From: Pseudoprevotella muciniphila
Lineage (GTDB): Bacteria > Bacteroidota > Bacteroidia > Bacteroidales > Bacteroidaceae
NCBI RefSeq assembly: GCF_003265305.2
Contig: NZ_CP033459.1
Span: 2,170,001 to 2,234,000, forward strand
DNA: 64,000 nt
Direction of reading: 5' to 3'
Shown in pieces: positions 1 to 8,550 of this stretch. Within the stretch, counting starts at the first letter, position 1. Each line of letters starts with the position of its first letter. A program made the position numbers and the translations under genes. Under the pieces are notes generated by a model. The model worked only from the letters and a program-made list of their open reading frames with translations. It did not search any database and was not told the origin of the DNA.

Positions 1-1573
1 AGTTTTTCCAACCCTCCGACTGCTTGAGCAGCATGGTTGCATCGTCCGCCTTTCCGAGATCGGTAGCAAGTCGCGACAGGGCATAGTCTGCCATATAGTA
101 TTCCAACGCAGCACTCACTGCAAAACTGTTTTCAGAGAGCACTGGGAGATAGCCATTTTGCCGATAGATATCGTTGTCGGGACGCAGAAAGTTTTCTGCG
201 CCGCGGGTTGTGGCAGATTTCATGCAAAGAGCGTATGCAGCATTGATGTCGAAATCGCGTATGCCGCGCATCCATGTATCGGCTATGACTATGCTCGCGG
301 GGTCGCCGTCCATGGTATTGGTTTCGCGTCCGTACAGTTCCCATTTGGGCATCCATCCCCACGATTTAGCCTTGTCCACCATGCTGCGCACCATGTCCTG
401 CTGACGGTCGGGGAATAGAAGGCACAGCAACGGGTGCGTGTTGCGATAGGTGTCCCAAAGCGAGAATACCGTGTAGTGGTTGGAGTCTGTTTTCCCAATA
501 GATGAAGATTCCATCTTGGGATACCTGCCATCAACGTCTTGCAGAACGTTAGGATGAAGCAACAGGTGGTAGAGACCTGTATAGAATACGGTCTTTTGCT
601 CATCTGTACCGCCTTCCACTTCTATCTTCGAAAGGTCGTCCTGCCATGCCTTGCGGGCAGTCTGGCGGATATCGTCGAACGACTTTCCTGCCTGTTCTGC
701 GTCAAGGTTTTTCCTTGCACCATCTATGCTGACAAAAGATATGCCTATACTGACTTCCACTTGGTCGCCTTCAGCACAGTTGTACGTGTAGTACACACCG
801 ATGTCATCGCCCGAGATTTCTTTCGTATATTTCTTGTAGAGTTTGTATCTTCCTGCGTGTTGGTCCCATGCCGCTTCGGCATCCATTTCGCGCTGTTTCT
901 TCCAGTAGCCACAGGAGTCTGCTGCCTTGTTTACTCTCATTACGAAATACATAGGATACACGGCATCCGGCACGTTGTAGCAAAAATTGCCGAAGAGTTT
1001 CACTCCCTCTATTTCCGTATCGCTAACCATGCGCACAGTGGCACCCGACTCGTTGGTAAGTCCCTCGCCAAGGTTCATCAGGACATTTCCTTGTCCTTTT
1101 GGGAAGGTGAAGCGTGCACGCGAAGTGCGGGGCGTGGCTGTTACTTCCGTCTTTATGCCGTAGCGCGAAAGGATGTTGCTGTAGTAGCCTGGTGTAGCCA
1201 CGGCGTTGGAGTAGGTGCTGCCATAGTCATGATAATCCACCGACAGAGTGCCTGTCGTTGGCATTAAAAGCAAAGATGAGAGGTCCGGACAGCCCACGCC
1301 GCTGAGGTTAACGTGCGAAAAGCCCGTCATCACGCTGTTGTCGCTGCTATAGGCTGTGGACCACCACCGTTTGTCCTTATCCCATTTGTTCAAGTTGCTT
1401 CCCATTACATTGAATGGTGTAACCGACATCATGCCGTGAGGCAATACGGCACCGGGGTTACATGTGCCGAAATTTGACGTGCCGATGAAAGGATTGACGT
1501 AATCCACGGCAGTTTTCTGTGCATGGGCAACTGATGCCATGCATAGGGCAAGGAAAAGGAAAATCTTCTTCAT
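1..1573 (-). CDS. GH92 family alpha-mannosidase, C-terminus cut by window edge
   Basis: The reading frame starts at the ATG at 1573 and stays open to base 1, giving about 524 residues of a protein that continues outside the window. It begins with a signal peptide (MKKIFLFLALCMASVAHAQ), so the enzyme is exported. The mature start reads VDYVNPFIGT, followed by PGAVLPHGMMSVTPFN and later FSLWDTYRNTHPLL, all hallmarks of family GH92 calcium-dependent exo-alpha-mannosidases, which trim mannose from glycans such as host N-glycans or yeast mannan. The family is typically 700-780 residues, so roughly the last third, including catalytic acids, is missing here. It lies downstream of a small membrane peptide and a protease gene on the same strand. 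The family call is firm; the linkage specificity cannot be told. Confidence 0.93.
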   Translation of the reverse strand, partial: MKKIFLFLALCMASVAHAQKTAVDYVNPFIGTSNFGTCNPGAVLPHGMMSVTPFNVMGSNLNKWDKDKRWWSTAYSSDNSVMTGFSHVNLSGVGCPDLSSLLLMPTTGTLSVDYHDYGSTYSNAVATPGYYSNILSRYGIKTEVTATPRTSRARFTFPKGQGNVLMNLGEGLTNESGATVRMVSDTEIEGVKLFGNFCYNVPDAVYPMYFVMRVNKAADSCGYWKKQREMDAEAAWDQHAGRYKLYKKYTKEISGDDIGVYYTYNCAEGDQVEVSIGISFVSIDGARKNLDAEQAGKSFDDIRQTARKAWQDDLSKIEVEGGTDEQKTVFYTGLYHLLLHPNVLQDVDGRYPKMESSSIGKTDSNHYTVFSLWDTYRNTHPLLCLLFPDRQQDMVRSMVDKAKSWGWMPKWELYGRETNTMDGDPASIVIADTWMRGIRDFDINAAYALCMKSATTRGAENFLRPDNDIYRQNGYLPVLSENSFAVSAALEYYMADYALSRLATDLGKADDATMLLKQSEGWKN

Positions 1574-1629
1574 GTCTCGAAGTAGTTGAGGATAATGTGC
1601 GTTGTAGTGAAAATCTTCTTGGGGCAGTT

Positions 1630-1758
1630 CTATCTCGTTAGGTAGAATATAATTCCAGCGATGACAAGTAGCAGAAGAAACAGCCCCACATGAATGCAAA
1701 GCCGGTGGATGTGCTTACGGATGCGTGATTTTCTTTCGGGGTCTTGATGATTGTCCAT
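1630..1758 (-). CDS. 42-residue membrane microprotein
   Basis: A short frame from the ATG at 1758 to TAG at 1630 encodes 42 residues. The first half is strongly basic and polar (MDNHQDPERKSRIRKHIHR) and the second half is one hydrophobic helix with core GLFLLLLVIAGIIFYL, ending in TR. This is the layout of a single-span inner-membrane peptide with a positive-inside N-terminus. A longer overlapping frame on the same strand (1638-1832) lacks such organisation, so this frame is preferred. It sits 36 bases after the S41 protease stop and 57 bases before the GH92 gene, so it could be co-transcribed with both. I do not recognise a named family. The function is unknown; the call rests on composition and position only. 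Confidence 0.55.
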   Translation of the reverse strand: MDNHQDPERKSRIRKHIHRLCIHVGLFLLLLVIAGIIFYLTR

Positions 1759-1794
1759 GGTATTATTATTTTTTTCAGTGTTTTAGGTAAAATG

Positions 1795-2826
1795 TCAAGA
1801 ATCATTTTTGAGGATTTTTCTCGCGGTTTCAAGAATGGTATCTATGCTCCGTTGATAATCCTCTGAGGCGATATCTACTTTAATGTCAGGGTCTATTCCC
1901 ATTTCCGTGTCGTGCATCTCGATGTCGTACATCGGGCAGGCTGAGAAACGCAACGACCATCCGTTAGGTAATTCCGATGACAGAGGCATGCCCGAACCGC
2001 CACCCGTGCGGTCGCCAATGATGGTAACGTTGGGCAGTGGCTTCACGTACATCACAAAGCAGTTGGCTGCGCTATATGTTCTCCTGTTCACCAGCACAGC
2101 CACAGGCTTTTGCCAGCGCAACCCCTTGAAGGGTGTCAGTTCTATGGCTTCGGGCGAGGAGAAGTCGTTGTGTCCGGGGCCTGTCTTGTGCGACATGTAG
2201 CCCACGATGGTCTTCTCGTTGAAGAAGAGAGAGGCAAGGTCCTGAGCGGAAGAAATAAGGCCGCCGCCATTTGAGCGTATGTCCACTATGAGGGCATCGC
2301 ACGCTGCGAGATGGCTCATCATCTGGCTTAAATTGCCGTCGCCAAAAGCGTAGTTGAACGATGAGCAACGCACATAGCCGACGTTGTCGTCAAGAACCTT
2401 GTATTGCAAGCCCGATGCAGAACGATATTCCTCTGCACGCCCGAGAGTCTTGCGGAGTAAAGAGTCGGAAAAGTTCATGGGATAGTCGTCGAACCATGCG
2501 CCATAGCGCGACACGTTGTGTGCTGCTGTCAGGTTGACATGTCCGTCGCGCAGTTCGTAGGTCATGTTGCTCAGCACCTCAAAGAGTTGGGCGTTTGTCA
2601 TGTTTTCCGATATGGCAGGCAGGTAGCGTTCGCGCACCTCGTTCCAGTTGAGTCCATATTGCTTCGCTTTGTAGTCGAAGAAGCAATACCTCTCGTCGAT
2701 GGTCTTCCAGAAGGCTTCGAAATTGCCGCGTTTGGTGTTGTCCTCCACATCTTCCGTGACACAGGATGTCAACGTGGCGATGCATAGGACCATCAGCGGG
2801 ATAATTCGGTTCAGGAGGTGCGTCAT
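1795..2826 (-). CDS. S41 family (tail-specific type) peptidase lipoprotein
   Basis: This 343-residue protein begins with a lipoprotein signal ending in LTSC (Cys22), so it is probably anchored in the outer or inner membrane. The S41 fold is recognisable from DGHVNL at residues 94-99, VDIRSNGGG at 181-189, and the active-site segment NRRTYSAANCF with probable nucleophile Ser252, followed by GDRTGGGSGMP. S41 enzymes cleave near protein C-termini. No obvious PDZ domain is visible between the N-terminal helical part and the catalytic domain, as in many short Bacteroidetes S41 lipoproteins. Its stop lies 7 bases from the next upstream gene's start region, so it is probably transcribed with the DUF3316 gene at 2833-3639. 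The substrate is unknown. Confidence 0.88.
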   Translation of the reverse strand: MTHLLNRIIPLMVLCIATLTSCVTEDVEDNTKRGNFEAFWKTIDERYCFFDYKAKQYGLNWNEVRERYLPAISENMTNAQLFEVLSNMTYELRDGHVNLTAAHNVSRYGAWFDDYPMNFSDSLLRKTLGRAEEYRSASGLQYKVLDDNVGYVRCSSFNYAFGDGNLSQMMSHLAACDALIVDIRSNGGGLISSAQDLASLFFNEKTIVGYMSHKTGPGHNDFSSPEAIELTPFKGLRWQKPVAVLVNRRTYSAANCFVMYVKPLPNVTIIGDRTGGGSGMPLSSELPNGWSLRFSACPMYDIEMHDTEMGIDPDIKVDIASEDYQRSIDTILETARKILKNDS

Positions 2827-2832
2827 GTCCGG

Positions 2833-3639
2833 TTATTTGATGATTTTCAACTTTCGGCTCCAGCCTATAACGAAATAGTGCCCCCAGAAGTGGCGTTTGA
2901 GGTGGTTCGCGTCGCTCTGTCGGATGTTTCCTTCGTAGCCCAGCGTGAGGCGCGACTTGCGTACTGGTATTTCCAGTAGTGCACTCAGGCGTGCCGACGG
3001 TGCATTGAAGGGTGTTGTGGCGCAAATGTTGTGGTCGTAGTTGCCGAGAGAGAATATCTCGTAGTACGACTGCCCATAGTTGGGGCTGAACATCATGCCA
3101 ATGACAGGGATGTCCAGTTGTGCGCGTGCAGTCCAGACTGCGCGTTTCACCCTGAAGTCGTATTCCGCCTGGCCGCTCGCGGCAAGAAGCAAGGCGAAAC
3201 GACCCTGTGCGGGATTATTCCCATTGCGGGTGTTATACGTAAAACCACCGCTGATTTCTGCCAACGGACCAGCGGCAAGACGCAGGTGCGGAGCAATGCG
3301 CCAGTTGTTGTGCAGCGCAAATGCCACACGGGCATTGCCATCGAGATATTTGCTGTCATCTGTGGGCGACTTGGTATATGAAAAATCTCCACCATACATG
3401 CCCATAATCGCCCAATGTCCGCGGCGCCATGGTAATCGGCGTTCTGTGCTGTGGAGCGTAACGAAACTGCCGCCAGTGTATTCCAAGGGTGAAAGGTAGG
3501 TGTCGAGAATGTTAGTCGCGCCTAAGCCGAAAAGGTGGGTGTGGCGCACAATGCCTGTACTGTCGGGCATTTCGGCACGGGCAATCATCGCTGATAGCAC
3601 GAAGAGAAGAAACAATATGAGTCGTTTGGCAATCTCCAT
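2833..3639 (-). CDS. DUF3316-type outer-membrane protein
   Basis: The 268-residue product has a signal peptide (cleavage probably after MIARA) and a string of alternating amphipathic beta strands typical of a Bacteroidetes outer-membrane barrel. The opening of the mature part (GLGATNILDTYLSPLEYTGG), the middle AGPLAEISGG and the end GHYFVIGWSRKL fit the DUF3316 family, which has no assigned function. It begins only 6 bases after the ispH stop codon and ends 6 bases before the protease start, so ispH, this gene and the protease probably form one transcription unit. I see no catalytic motif. The call is by family resemblance from memory. Confidence 0.72.
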   Translation of the reverse strand: MEIAKRLILFLLFVLSAMIARAEMPDSTGIVRHTHLFGLGATNILDTYLSPLEYTGGSFVTLHSTERRLPWRRGHWAIMGMYGGDFSYTKSPTDDSKYLDGNARVAFALHNNWRIAPHLRLAAGPLAEISGGFTYNTRNGNNPAQGRFALLLAASGQAEYDFRVKRAVWTARAQLDIPVIGMMFSPNYGQSYYEIFSLGNYDHNICATTPFNAPSARLSALLEIPVRKSRLTLGYEGNIRQSDANHLKRHFWGHYFVIGWSRKLKIIK

Positions 3640-3645
3640 GCGTCA

Positions 3646-4557
3646 TCACTTTTTCGTTAGTCGGAAAATCTCGTCTCTGCAGGCTTCCATCAGCCATTTC
3701 GGGGTACTCGTGGCACCGCATATCCCCACACTGCTCACTTCATTGAACCAGGCGAGTTCGATACTTGACGGACTATCCACCATATAACTGCGCGGATTGC
3801 TCCGACGGCAAGCCTCGTAGAGCGCATGTCCATTACTGCTTTTTTTTCCGCATACGAAGATTACCACGTCGTGACGCTCGGCAAATCGCTCTATCACAGG
3901 TTGACGGTTGGCAACTTGGCGGCAAATGGTGTCGAAAGCATGGAACTGTGCGGGAGGCTGAATGTGTGAGAGGAAAAACTCTTTGAGTTTATGAAAACCG
4001 TCAAGCGACTTTGTAGTCTGCGAGAAGAGGTAAATGTCATGGTTATAGTTGAGTGGAGTTTTCTCGGCTTCTTCTATGTTTTCCACGATAATGGCTTTGC
4101 CTGCAGTTTGTCCTACGAGGCCCAGTACTTCTGCATGACCGCGTTTACCATAAATCACAATTTGTGCATGAGGACTCGACTCGTACACCTTCCGGATACG
4201 TTTCTGCAGTTGCAGCACCACAGGGCATGTGGCATCAATGATTTCTATGGCGTTGTGCTTGGCTATGTCGTAGGTGGCTGGCGGCTCTCCGTGGGCACGT
4301 AGCAAAACTTTGGCATTATGGAGGTTGCGGAACGTGTCGTGGTTGATGGTTTCAAGGCCTTTGGCGTGCAGTCGATCCACCTCGCCACTGTTGTGGACTA
4401 TGTCGCCAAGACAGTACAGTCTGCCGCGCGAAAGTTCCTCCTCCGCCTTGCTGATGGCGGTGGTCACACCGAAGCAGAAACCGCTTGAAGAGTCTATTTC
4501 CACTTTCAGCGGTCTGTTGTCCGCAAGTGTCTTATCTTTATCCAAGTCGCTATCCAT
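3646..4557 (-). CDS. ispH: 4-hydroxy-3-methylbut-2-enyl diphosphate reductase
   Basis: IspH carries out the last step of the non-mevalonate isoprenoid pathway, reducing HMBPP to IPP and DMAPP with an iron-sulfur cluster. The cluster ligands are visible: GFCFGV near residue 28, DATCPVV in the middle and SVGICGATSTPKWL near the C-terminus. Substrate-binding elements such as LGDIVHN and RAHGE are also present. The frame is open to an ATG at 4629 that would overlap cmk, but the ATG at 4557 leaves a normal N-terminus just before KVEIDSSSGFCFGV and has a purine-rich stretch (GAAGAGGGAAAA) upstream. I therefore chose 4557. The neighbours cmk and porQ upstream match the order commonly seen in Bacteroidales. 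The product feeds the prenyl diphosphate synthase encoded at 7561-8517. Confidence 0.93.
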   Translation of the reverse strand: MDSDLDKDKTLADNRPLKVEIDSSSGFCFGVTTAISKAEEELSRGRLYCLGDIVHNSGEVDRLHAKGLETINHDTFRNLHNAKVLLRAHGEPPATYDIAKHNAIEIIDATCPVVLQLQKRIRKVYESSPHAQIVIYGKRGHAEVLGLVGQTAGKAIIVENIEEAEKTPLNYNHDIYLFSQTTKSLDGFHKLKEFFLSHIQPPAQFHAFDTICRQVANRQPVIERFAERHDVVIFVCGKKSSNGHALYEACRRSNPRSYMVDSPSSIELAWFNEVSSVGICGATSTPKWLMEACRDEIFRLTKK

Positions 4558-4592
4558 ATAAAGAATCTGTCGTTTTCCCTCTTCAGACAGTT

Positions 4593-5279
4593 TCAGCCTG
4601 TAATCCTCCTGACTTGTTTCAGCAACCATGCATTTTGCTCATCTATGGTCATCTGGCTGTTGTCGAGCAGTATGGCATCATCTGCCTTGCGCAGAGGTGC
4701 CACCTCGCGATGACTGTCGATATAGTCGCGTTCGCGCACATTCTTGAGCACTTCCTCAAAGTCCACCTTTTCGCCTTTCGCCTGCAGTTCCTTGAAGCGA
4801 CGCCCGGCGCGCACTTCGGCGGAGGCTGTAACGAAAATTTTTAGTTCGGCATTGGGAAAAACGGCAGTGCCAATGTCGCGACCATCCATCACGATGCCTT
4901 TCTTTTCGCCCATCAACTGCTGTTGCCTTGTCATGGCTGTACGTACGAAGGGTAGGGCAGAGATGGGGCTGACTTTGCTCGATACCTCCATGCCACGAAT
5001 GTCCTTTTCCACACATTCGCCGTTGAGGAGTGTCTCGGGCAGGTTCGTCTCTTTGTTGAGGCGGAAACTGACGTGAATATCGTCCATCCTGCTTTCAAGG
5101 AGTGCGGCATCTGGTGATTCGCCCGTGAACATACCGTTGCGGATGGCATAAAGCGTAACGGCACGATACATGGCACCTGTATCGACATAGATGTAGCCTA
5201 TCGCCTTGGCGAGTGCTTTTGCCATTGTGCTTTTGCCGCAGGAACTGTGACCGTCGATGGCTATGATTATCTTCTTCAT
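4593..5279 (-). CDS. cmk: Cytidylate kinase
   Basis: This 228-residue protein phosphorylates CMP and dCMP with ATP, supplying CDP for nucleic acid and phospholipid synthesis. The P-loop [12 protein letters not shown] lies at about residues 10-21, followed by [15 protein letters not shown], which forms the nucleotide monophosphate pocket, and by [12 protein letters not shown] and the lid region [13 protein letters not shown]. The length is usual for bacterial Cmk. It lies between porQ and ispH on the same strand; the intervals are 43 and 35 bases, compatible with one operon. Confidence 0.95.
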   Translation of the reverse strand: MKKIIIAIDGHSSCGKSTMAKALAKAIGYIYVDTGAMYRAVTLYAIRNGMFTGESPDAALLESRMDDIHVSFRLNKETNLPETLLNGECVEKDIRGMEVSSKVSPISALPFVRTAMTRQQQLMGEKKGIVMDGRDIGTAVFPNAELKIFVTASAEVRAGRRFKELQAKGEKVDFEEVLKNVRERDYIDSHREVAPLRKADDAILLDNSQMTIDEQNAWLLKQVRRITG

Positions 5280-5322
5280 TCCGTTTTTTATGTAGTCTGT
5301 TATTTAAGTGTCAGAGGAACAG

Positions 5323-6366
5323 TTATTCCTCTTCCTCGGCTTGTGTATCAGTTGACTTTGTTGTCTGTGCGTTCTTTTTCTTCTTAGAGGCAGGAAAACT
5401 GTAGGACAGGTTGACCATCAGGCTGCTGGCGCTGAGGCTGTATTTGGCAAACGACACACCAAACTTGAAGTCCTTCAATGTAAGCCCGCCACCCACAGAT
5501 AACCCTGCCCAATGCGACTCACCTGCCTGCTTGAGTTCGTATGCGCGTCGGAAATTGTAACCCACCGAGAGATAGGTCTGCTTAGTCGGCAGGATGTCAA
5601 CACCTGCAACAAAGTGGTTGAGAAGCATCTTCCCGAATCCTATCTTGTCCTCTGTGGTGAAGTAGTCTTCCTTCTTCCAGCGGGTGAGGTCGGTCATCGT
5701 GATGCTCAGACGGACGGGAGCCTGAGCCAGTCCGATAGTGGCACCGGCTTGCAGGTTGAAAGGAAGGTGCTCGCGCCGGTCGTCGAACATCTTGATTTGC
5801 CTGCCTATGTTCAGGGCTGCCAGAGAGAGGGAAAGGTCGTGGTCTTCGTCGAAATAGTTCAAACCCAAATCCACTGCAAGCGCCATACTGCTGTAGTCGC
5901 CATACGAGGAAGATATCATTTTCAGTTGTGCACCACCGCTCACATAGTCACCCATGAGGTAACTGTATCCCGCACTGAGCACGAGGTCCTTGGGGGAGAA
6001 TGTTCCCGATGCTATGCCGCTCTCGTCAGTCTCATCCACGGAGCCATAGTTCATGTAATGGGCAGTGAATGCTGCCGTATGGCGGTCGCCGAAAGCCTTC
6101 ACGAATTGTGCGCCGAAGAGGGTGCCGCCGGCAGGATAGGTCATGAATGAGAGTCCCAGCGTGCGGTCGTTTACATTCGCATACAATGCAGGATTCTGTC
6201 TGGCAGAAGCCGCATCATCTGCTATCAGCGAGATATTCTCACCACCGAGTGCCGATACGTGCGATGATGAGGGCACCCTGAGGAAATTGTAAGCCGACCT
6301 GCTCTCCTGGGCATTGGCAGCAATCACAAAAAGCATGAAAACAAGCGAACAAAGGCCTTTTTTCAT
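5323..6366 (-). CDS. porQ: Type IX secretion system protein PorQ
   Basis: The product is a PorV/PorP-like outer-membrane barrel of about 347 residues with a signal peptide ending in ANAQE. The conserved beginning ESRSAYNFLRVPSSSHVSALGG and DDAASARQNPALY are characteristic of PorQ, which acts with the type IX secretion apparatus on surface attachment of cargo. An in-frame ATG at 6390 would add eight residues, but MKKGLCSLVFMLF from 6366 makes a normal signal peptide. A Lys/Asp/Glu-rich C-terminal tail (KKKKNAQTTKSTDTQAEEEE) follows the last strand. Presence of PorQ agrees with the T9SS-like C-terminal tails on proteins at 17826-20198, 31168-33024 and 61663-64000. Confidence 0.88.
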   Translation of the reverse strand: MKKGLCSLVFMLFVIAANAQESRSAYNFLRVPSSSHVSALGGENISLIADDAASARQNPALYANVNDRTLGLSFMTYPAGGTLFGAQFVKAFGDRHTAAFTAHYMNYGSVDETDESGIASGTFSPKDLVLSAGYSYLMGDYVSGGAQLKMISSSYGDYSSMALAVDLGLNYFDEDHDLSLSLAALNIGRQIKMFDDRREHLPFNLQAGATIGLAQAPVRLSITMTDLTRWKKEDYFTTEDKIGFGKMLLNHFVAGVDILPTKQTYLSVGYNFRRAYELKQAGESHWAGLSVGGGLTLKDFKFGVSFAKYSLSASSLMVNLSYSFPASKKKKNAQTTKSTDTQAEEEE

Positions 6367-6434
6367 TTTATTAAGATTTTTTGTGTTCAAAGATACTCAT
6401 AAATTTAGATTTTGCAACTAATTTTGCCAACGCG

Positions 6435-6468
6435 TTTTCACAGATGTCGCACATAATACCTAAATTTG
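6435..6468 (+). promoter_or_regulatory. Bacteroidetes-type promoter for the TonB-like gene
   Basis: TAAATTTG at 6461-6468 matches the -7 consensus TAnnTTTG and lies 28 bases before the chosen start codon. A weak -33 box (TTTT at 6435-6438) lies upstream with a slightly long spacer. Confidence 0.5.
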
Positions 6469-6496
6469 CATATAGTAGATAGGTAAAAGGGTGGCG

Positions 6497-7531
6497 ATGT
6501 CCAAGAAAAGCGAACATTGCAAGATGCGCAAAATATTCAATAAAAATAACGCAACCAATGCCAATTTATTATCATCCGAAGATTGGCTGGACATCATATT
6601 CAAGGAGAGAAACCACGAATATGGTGCATACGTTATGCGCAGCAGATATGCCAGGCGGCTTTCGTTCTCGCTTGCCGTGGTGTTCGTTACGGTTCTTCTC
6701 GTACTTGCAGTCGTCTTCGGCGTGAAGGGGATTGTAGGATTGGTGGTACATCACAAAATGAGCGAGATAGAAGAGGCGATAAAACTCAATCCCATCAACC
6801 TGGAAGAAGAGAAGAAAAAGAAGGTGGTGGAGGAAGGTCGTCGTGAAACGGCAGAGACACGTCCCGATGCACCACCCGAGCAAGGTCCCAATCTCAAAAT
6901 CATATCTAAGGAGGAATTTGTAGCCAATCAGGTGGAAGAAGTAGTGAAGGAAGGGCCCAAGCAAGTGAAGGTGGGTGAAACCACACTCGTGGCAATCACG
7001 CAAGATTCCCTTATGCAACAAGATGAGGCGGCACCTATTACCAAAAACGACACGCTGACACCCACCGTTGTCATTGCTTCGCCGTTGCCGCCGGGAGGAT
7101 GGCAGGCATTGTTGAAATGGATTGGCGAAAACCTGGGCTATCCCATAGAATGTATAAGAGATAATATCGGAGGAGAAGTAAAGGTGAAATTCTATGTCGA
7201 TACAGACGGAACAATCAAGAATGCAACCATTGTCAAGTCGCTCAACCCGCAACTCGACAACGAAGCACTAAGAATAGTGAAGAAAATGCCCAAATGGAGA
7301 CCAAGAATGGTCAACGGCACACCGTCGCGCTGCGATGTAATACTACCCATCGAGTTCGATCCTTCAGGCAAGGATCCAATCGTGGTCGAAAACGATGGAA
7401 CGGAAGCACCCCCCGTAACTGGAGAAGAGATAAACAAAGCCTTGGAAAAAGCCACAGGGGCACCCCTCCCGGCGGAGGAACAGGGAACAGGGGCGAAAAC
7501 CACGGAAAATGCAGAACAGAAATCAAAATAA
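6497..7531 (+). CDS. TonB family energy transducer
   Basis: The protein has a cytoplasmic N-terminus, one membrane span (about residues 55-80), a long charged periplasmic linker rich in Glu, Lys and Pro, and a TonB C-terminal domain. The last includes GGEVKVKFYVDTDGTI, KSLNPQLDNEALRIVKKMPKWRP and the strand RCDVILPIEF. TonB proteins transmit proton-motive force from ExbB/ExbD to outer-membrane receptors. After the TonB domain there is an unusual acidic tail of about 45 residues. A GTG at 6491 is also in frame, but AAAAGGG at 6485-6491 sits well as a ribosome site for the ATG at 6497. ATG 6524 is a third possibility. It is followed 29 bases later by the prenyl synthase gene. Confidence 0.87.
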   Translation: MSKKSEHCKMRKIFNKNNATNANLLSSEDWLDIIFKERNHEYGAYVMRSRYARRLSFSLAVVFVTVLLVLAVVFGVKGIVGLVVHHKMSEIEEAIKLNPINLEEEKKKKVVEEGRRETAETRPDAPPEQGPNLKIISKEEFVANQVEEVVKEGPKQVKVGETTLVAITQDSLMQQDEAAPITKNDTLTPTVVIASPLPPGGWQALLKWIGENLGYPIECIRDNIGGEVKVKFYVDTDGTIKNATIVKSLNPQLDNEALRIVKKMPKWRPRMVNGTPSRCDVILPIEFDPSGKDPIVVENDGTEAPPVTGEEINKALEKATGAPLPAEEQGTGAKTTENAEQKSK

Positions 7532-7560
7532 AGAGGACGTCCTCATAAAAGCAAAAAACC

Positions 7561-8517
7561 ATGATCAGCAAAATCAATGCGGCACTCGATGCCCTGAAGT
7601 ATCCAAAACAACCCAGAGGCCTTTATGAACCCATAAAATACGCACTCGAAGAAGGCGGGAAACGTGTCCGTCCACGTCTGCTCCTGTTAGCCTACAGCCT
7701 CTATAGCGATGACATAGAGCGCGCCATGCCGGCTGCCATAGGCATAGAAACCTACCACAACTTCACACTTCTCCACGACGATGTGATGGATAACGCGGAG
7801 ATGAGAAGAGGAAGACCTACGGTACACGTGAAGTGGGATCAGAACACAGCCATACTCTCCGGCGACGTGATGCTCATGCTGGCGCTTAGGTATGTATCAG
7901 AATGTCGTTGCAAGCGCTGGGCTGAGTTAAGAGATGTTTTCATACAATCCTGCATAGAAGTGGGAGAGGGACAGCAGTACGACATGAACTTTGAAAAGCG
8001 TGATGAAGTGGCTGTGGACGAATACCTCGAAATGATAAGGCTAAAGACGAGTGTACTTGTGGCGTGTGCCGCAAAGATGGGAGCCATTGCTGCCAATGCT
8101 CCGGAAGAAGACTGTGAACTCATCTATGCCTTTGCAGAACGCATCGGTATAGCATTCCAACTTCAGGACGACTATCTCGATGTGTATGGTGACCCCGCTG
8201 TGTTCGGAAAGAAAATAGGAGGCGACATTCTCTGCGGAAAGAAGACTTATCTGCTCATCTCAGCACTCAACAGAGGCGACGAAGGACAGCGCATGCAGTT
8301 GCTCAGCCTAATCAACGACAAAAACATCGGCAGCGAAGATAAAATAAAGGCTGTAACGGACATCTACAACGCTATAGGCATACCCGAAATCTGCAAAAAT
8401 GCCATCGAAGCGTACTACGATGACGCAAGAAACCTCTACGAAACACTGCCTTTGCCGGAAAACAAGAAAGCACCCCTCTGGGCATGGGCAAGCGAACTTA
8501 TGGAAAGAAAGAAATAA
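7561..8517 (+). CDS. Polyprenyl diphosphate synthase
   Basis: This 318-residue enzyme is a trans-prenyltransferase that extends allylic diphosphates with IPP, probably making the side chain of menaquinone. The first aspartate-rich motif is LLHDDVMDNAEMRRGRPTVH (DDVMD at about residues 73-77) and the second is FQLQDDYLDVYGD near residue 204. GGKRVRPRLLLL near the N-terminus binds IPP. Chain length cannot be read with certainty. It lies between the TonB-like gene and tatD on the same strand, in a probable operon. Confidence 0.93.
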   Translation: MISKINAALDALKYPKQPRGLYEPIKYALEEGGKRVRPRLLLLAYSLYSDDIERAMPAAIGIETYHNFTLLHDDVMDNAEMRRGRPTVHVKWDQNTAILSGDVMLMLALRYVSECRCKRWAELRDVFIQSCIEVGEGQQYDMNFEKRDEVAVDEYLEMIRLKTSVLVACAAKMGAIAANAPEEDCELIYAFAERIGIAFQLQDDYLDVYGDPAVFGKKIGGDILCGKKTYLLISALNRGDEGQRMQLLSLINDKNIGSEDKIKAVTDIYNAIGIPEICKNAIEAYYDDARNLYETLPLPENKKAPLWAWASELMERKK

Positions 8518-8550
8518 TCATCCTCGAATAACTCTCAACTCTCAACTAAC

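Noticed and set aside
539-1267. 242-codon plus-strand frame in the GH92 region
   Set aside because: The opposite strand encodes a GH92 enzyme with conserved motifs through this stretch.
1638-1832. 64-codon minus-strand frame
   Set aside because: The overlapping 42-residue frame at 1630-1758 has a far better membrane-peptide layout, and this one overlaps the protease 3' end.
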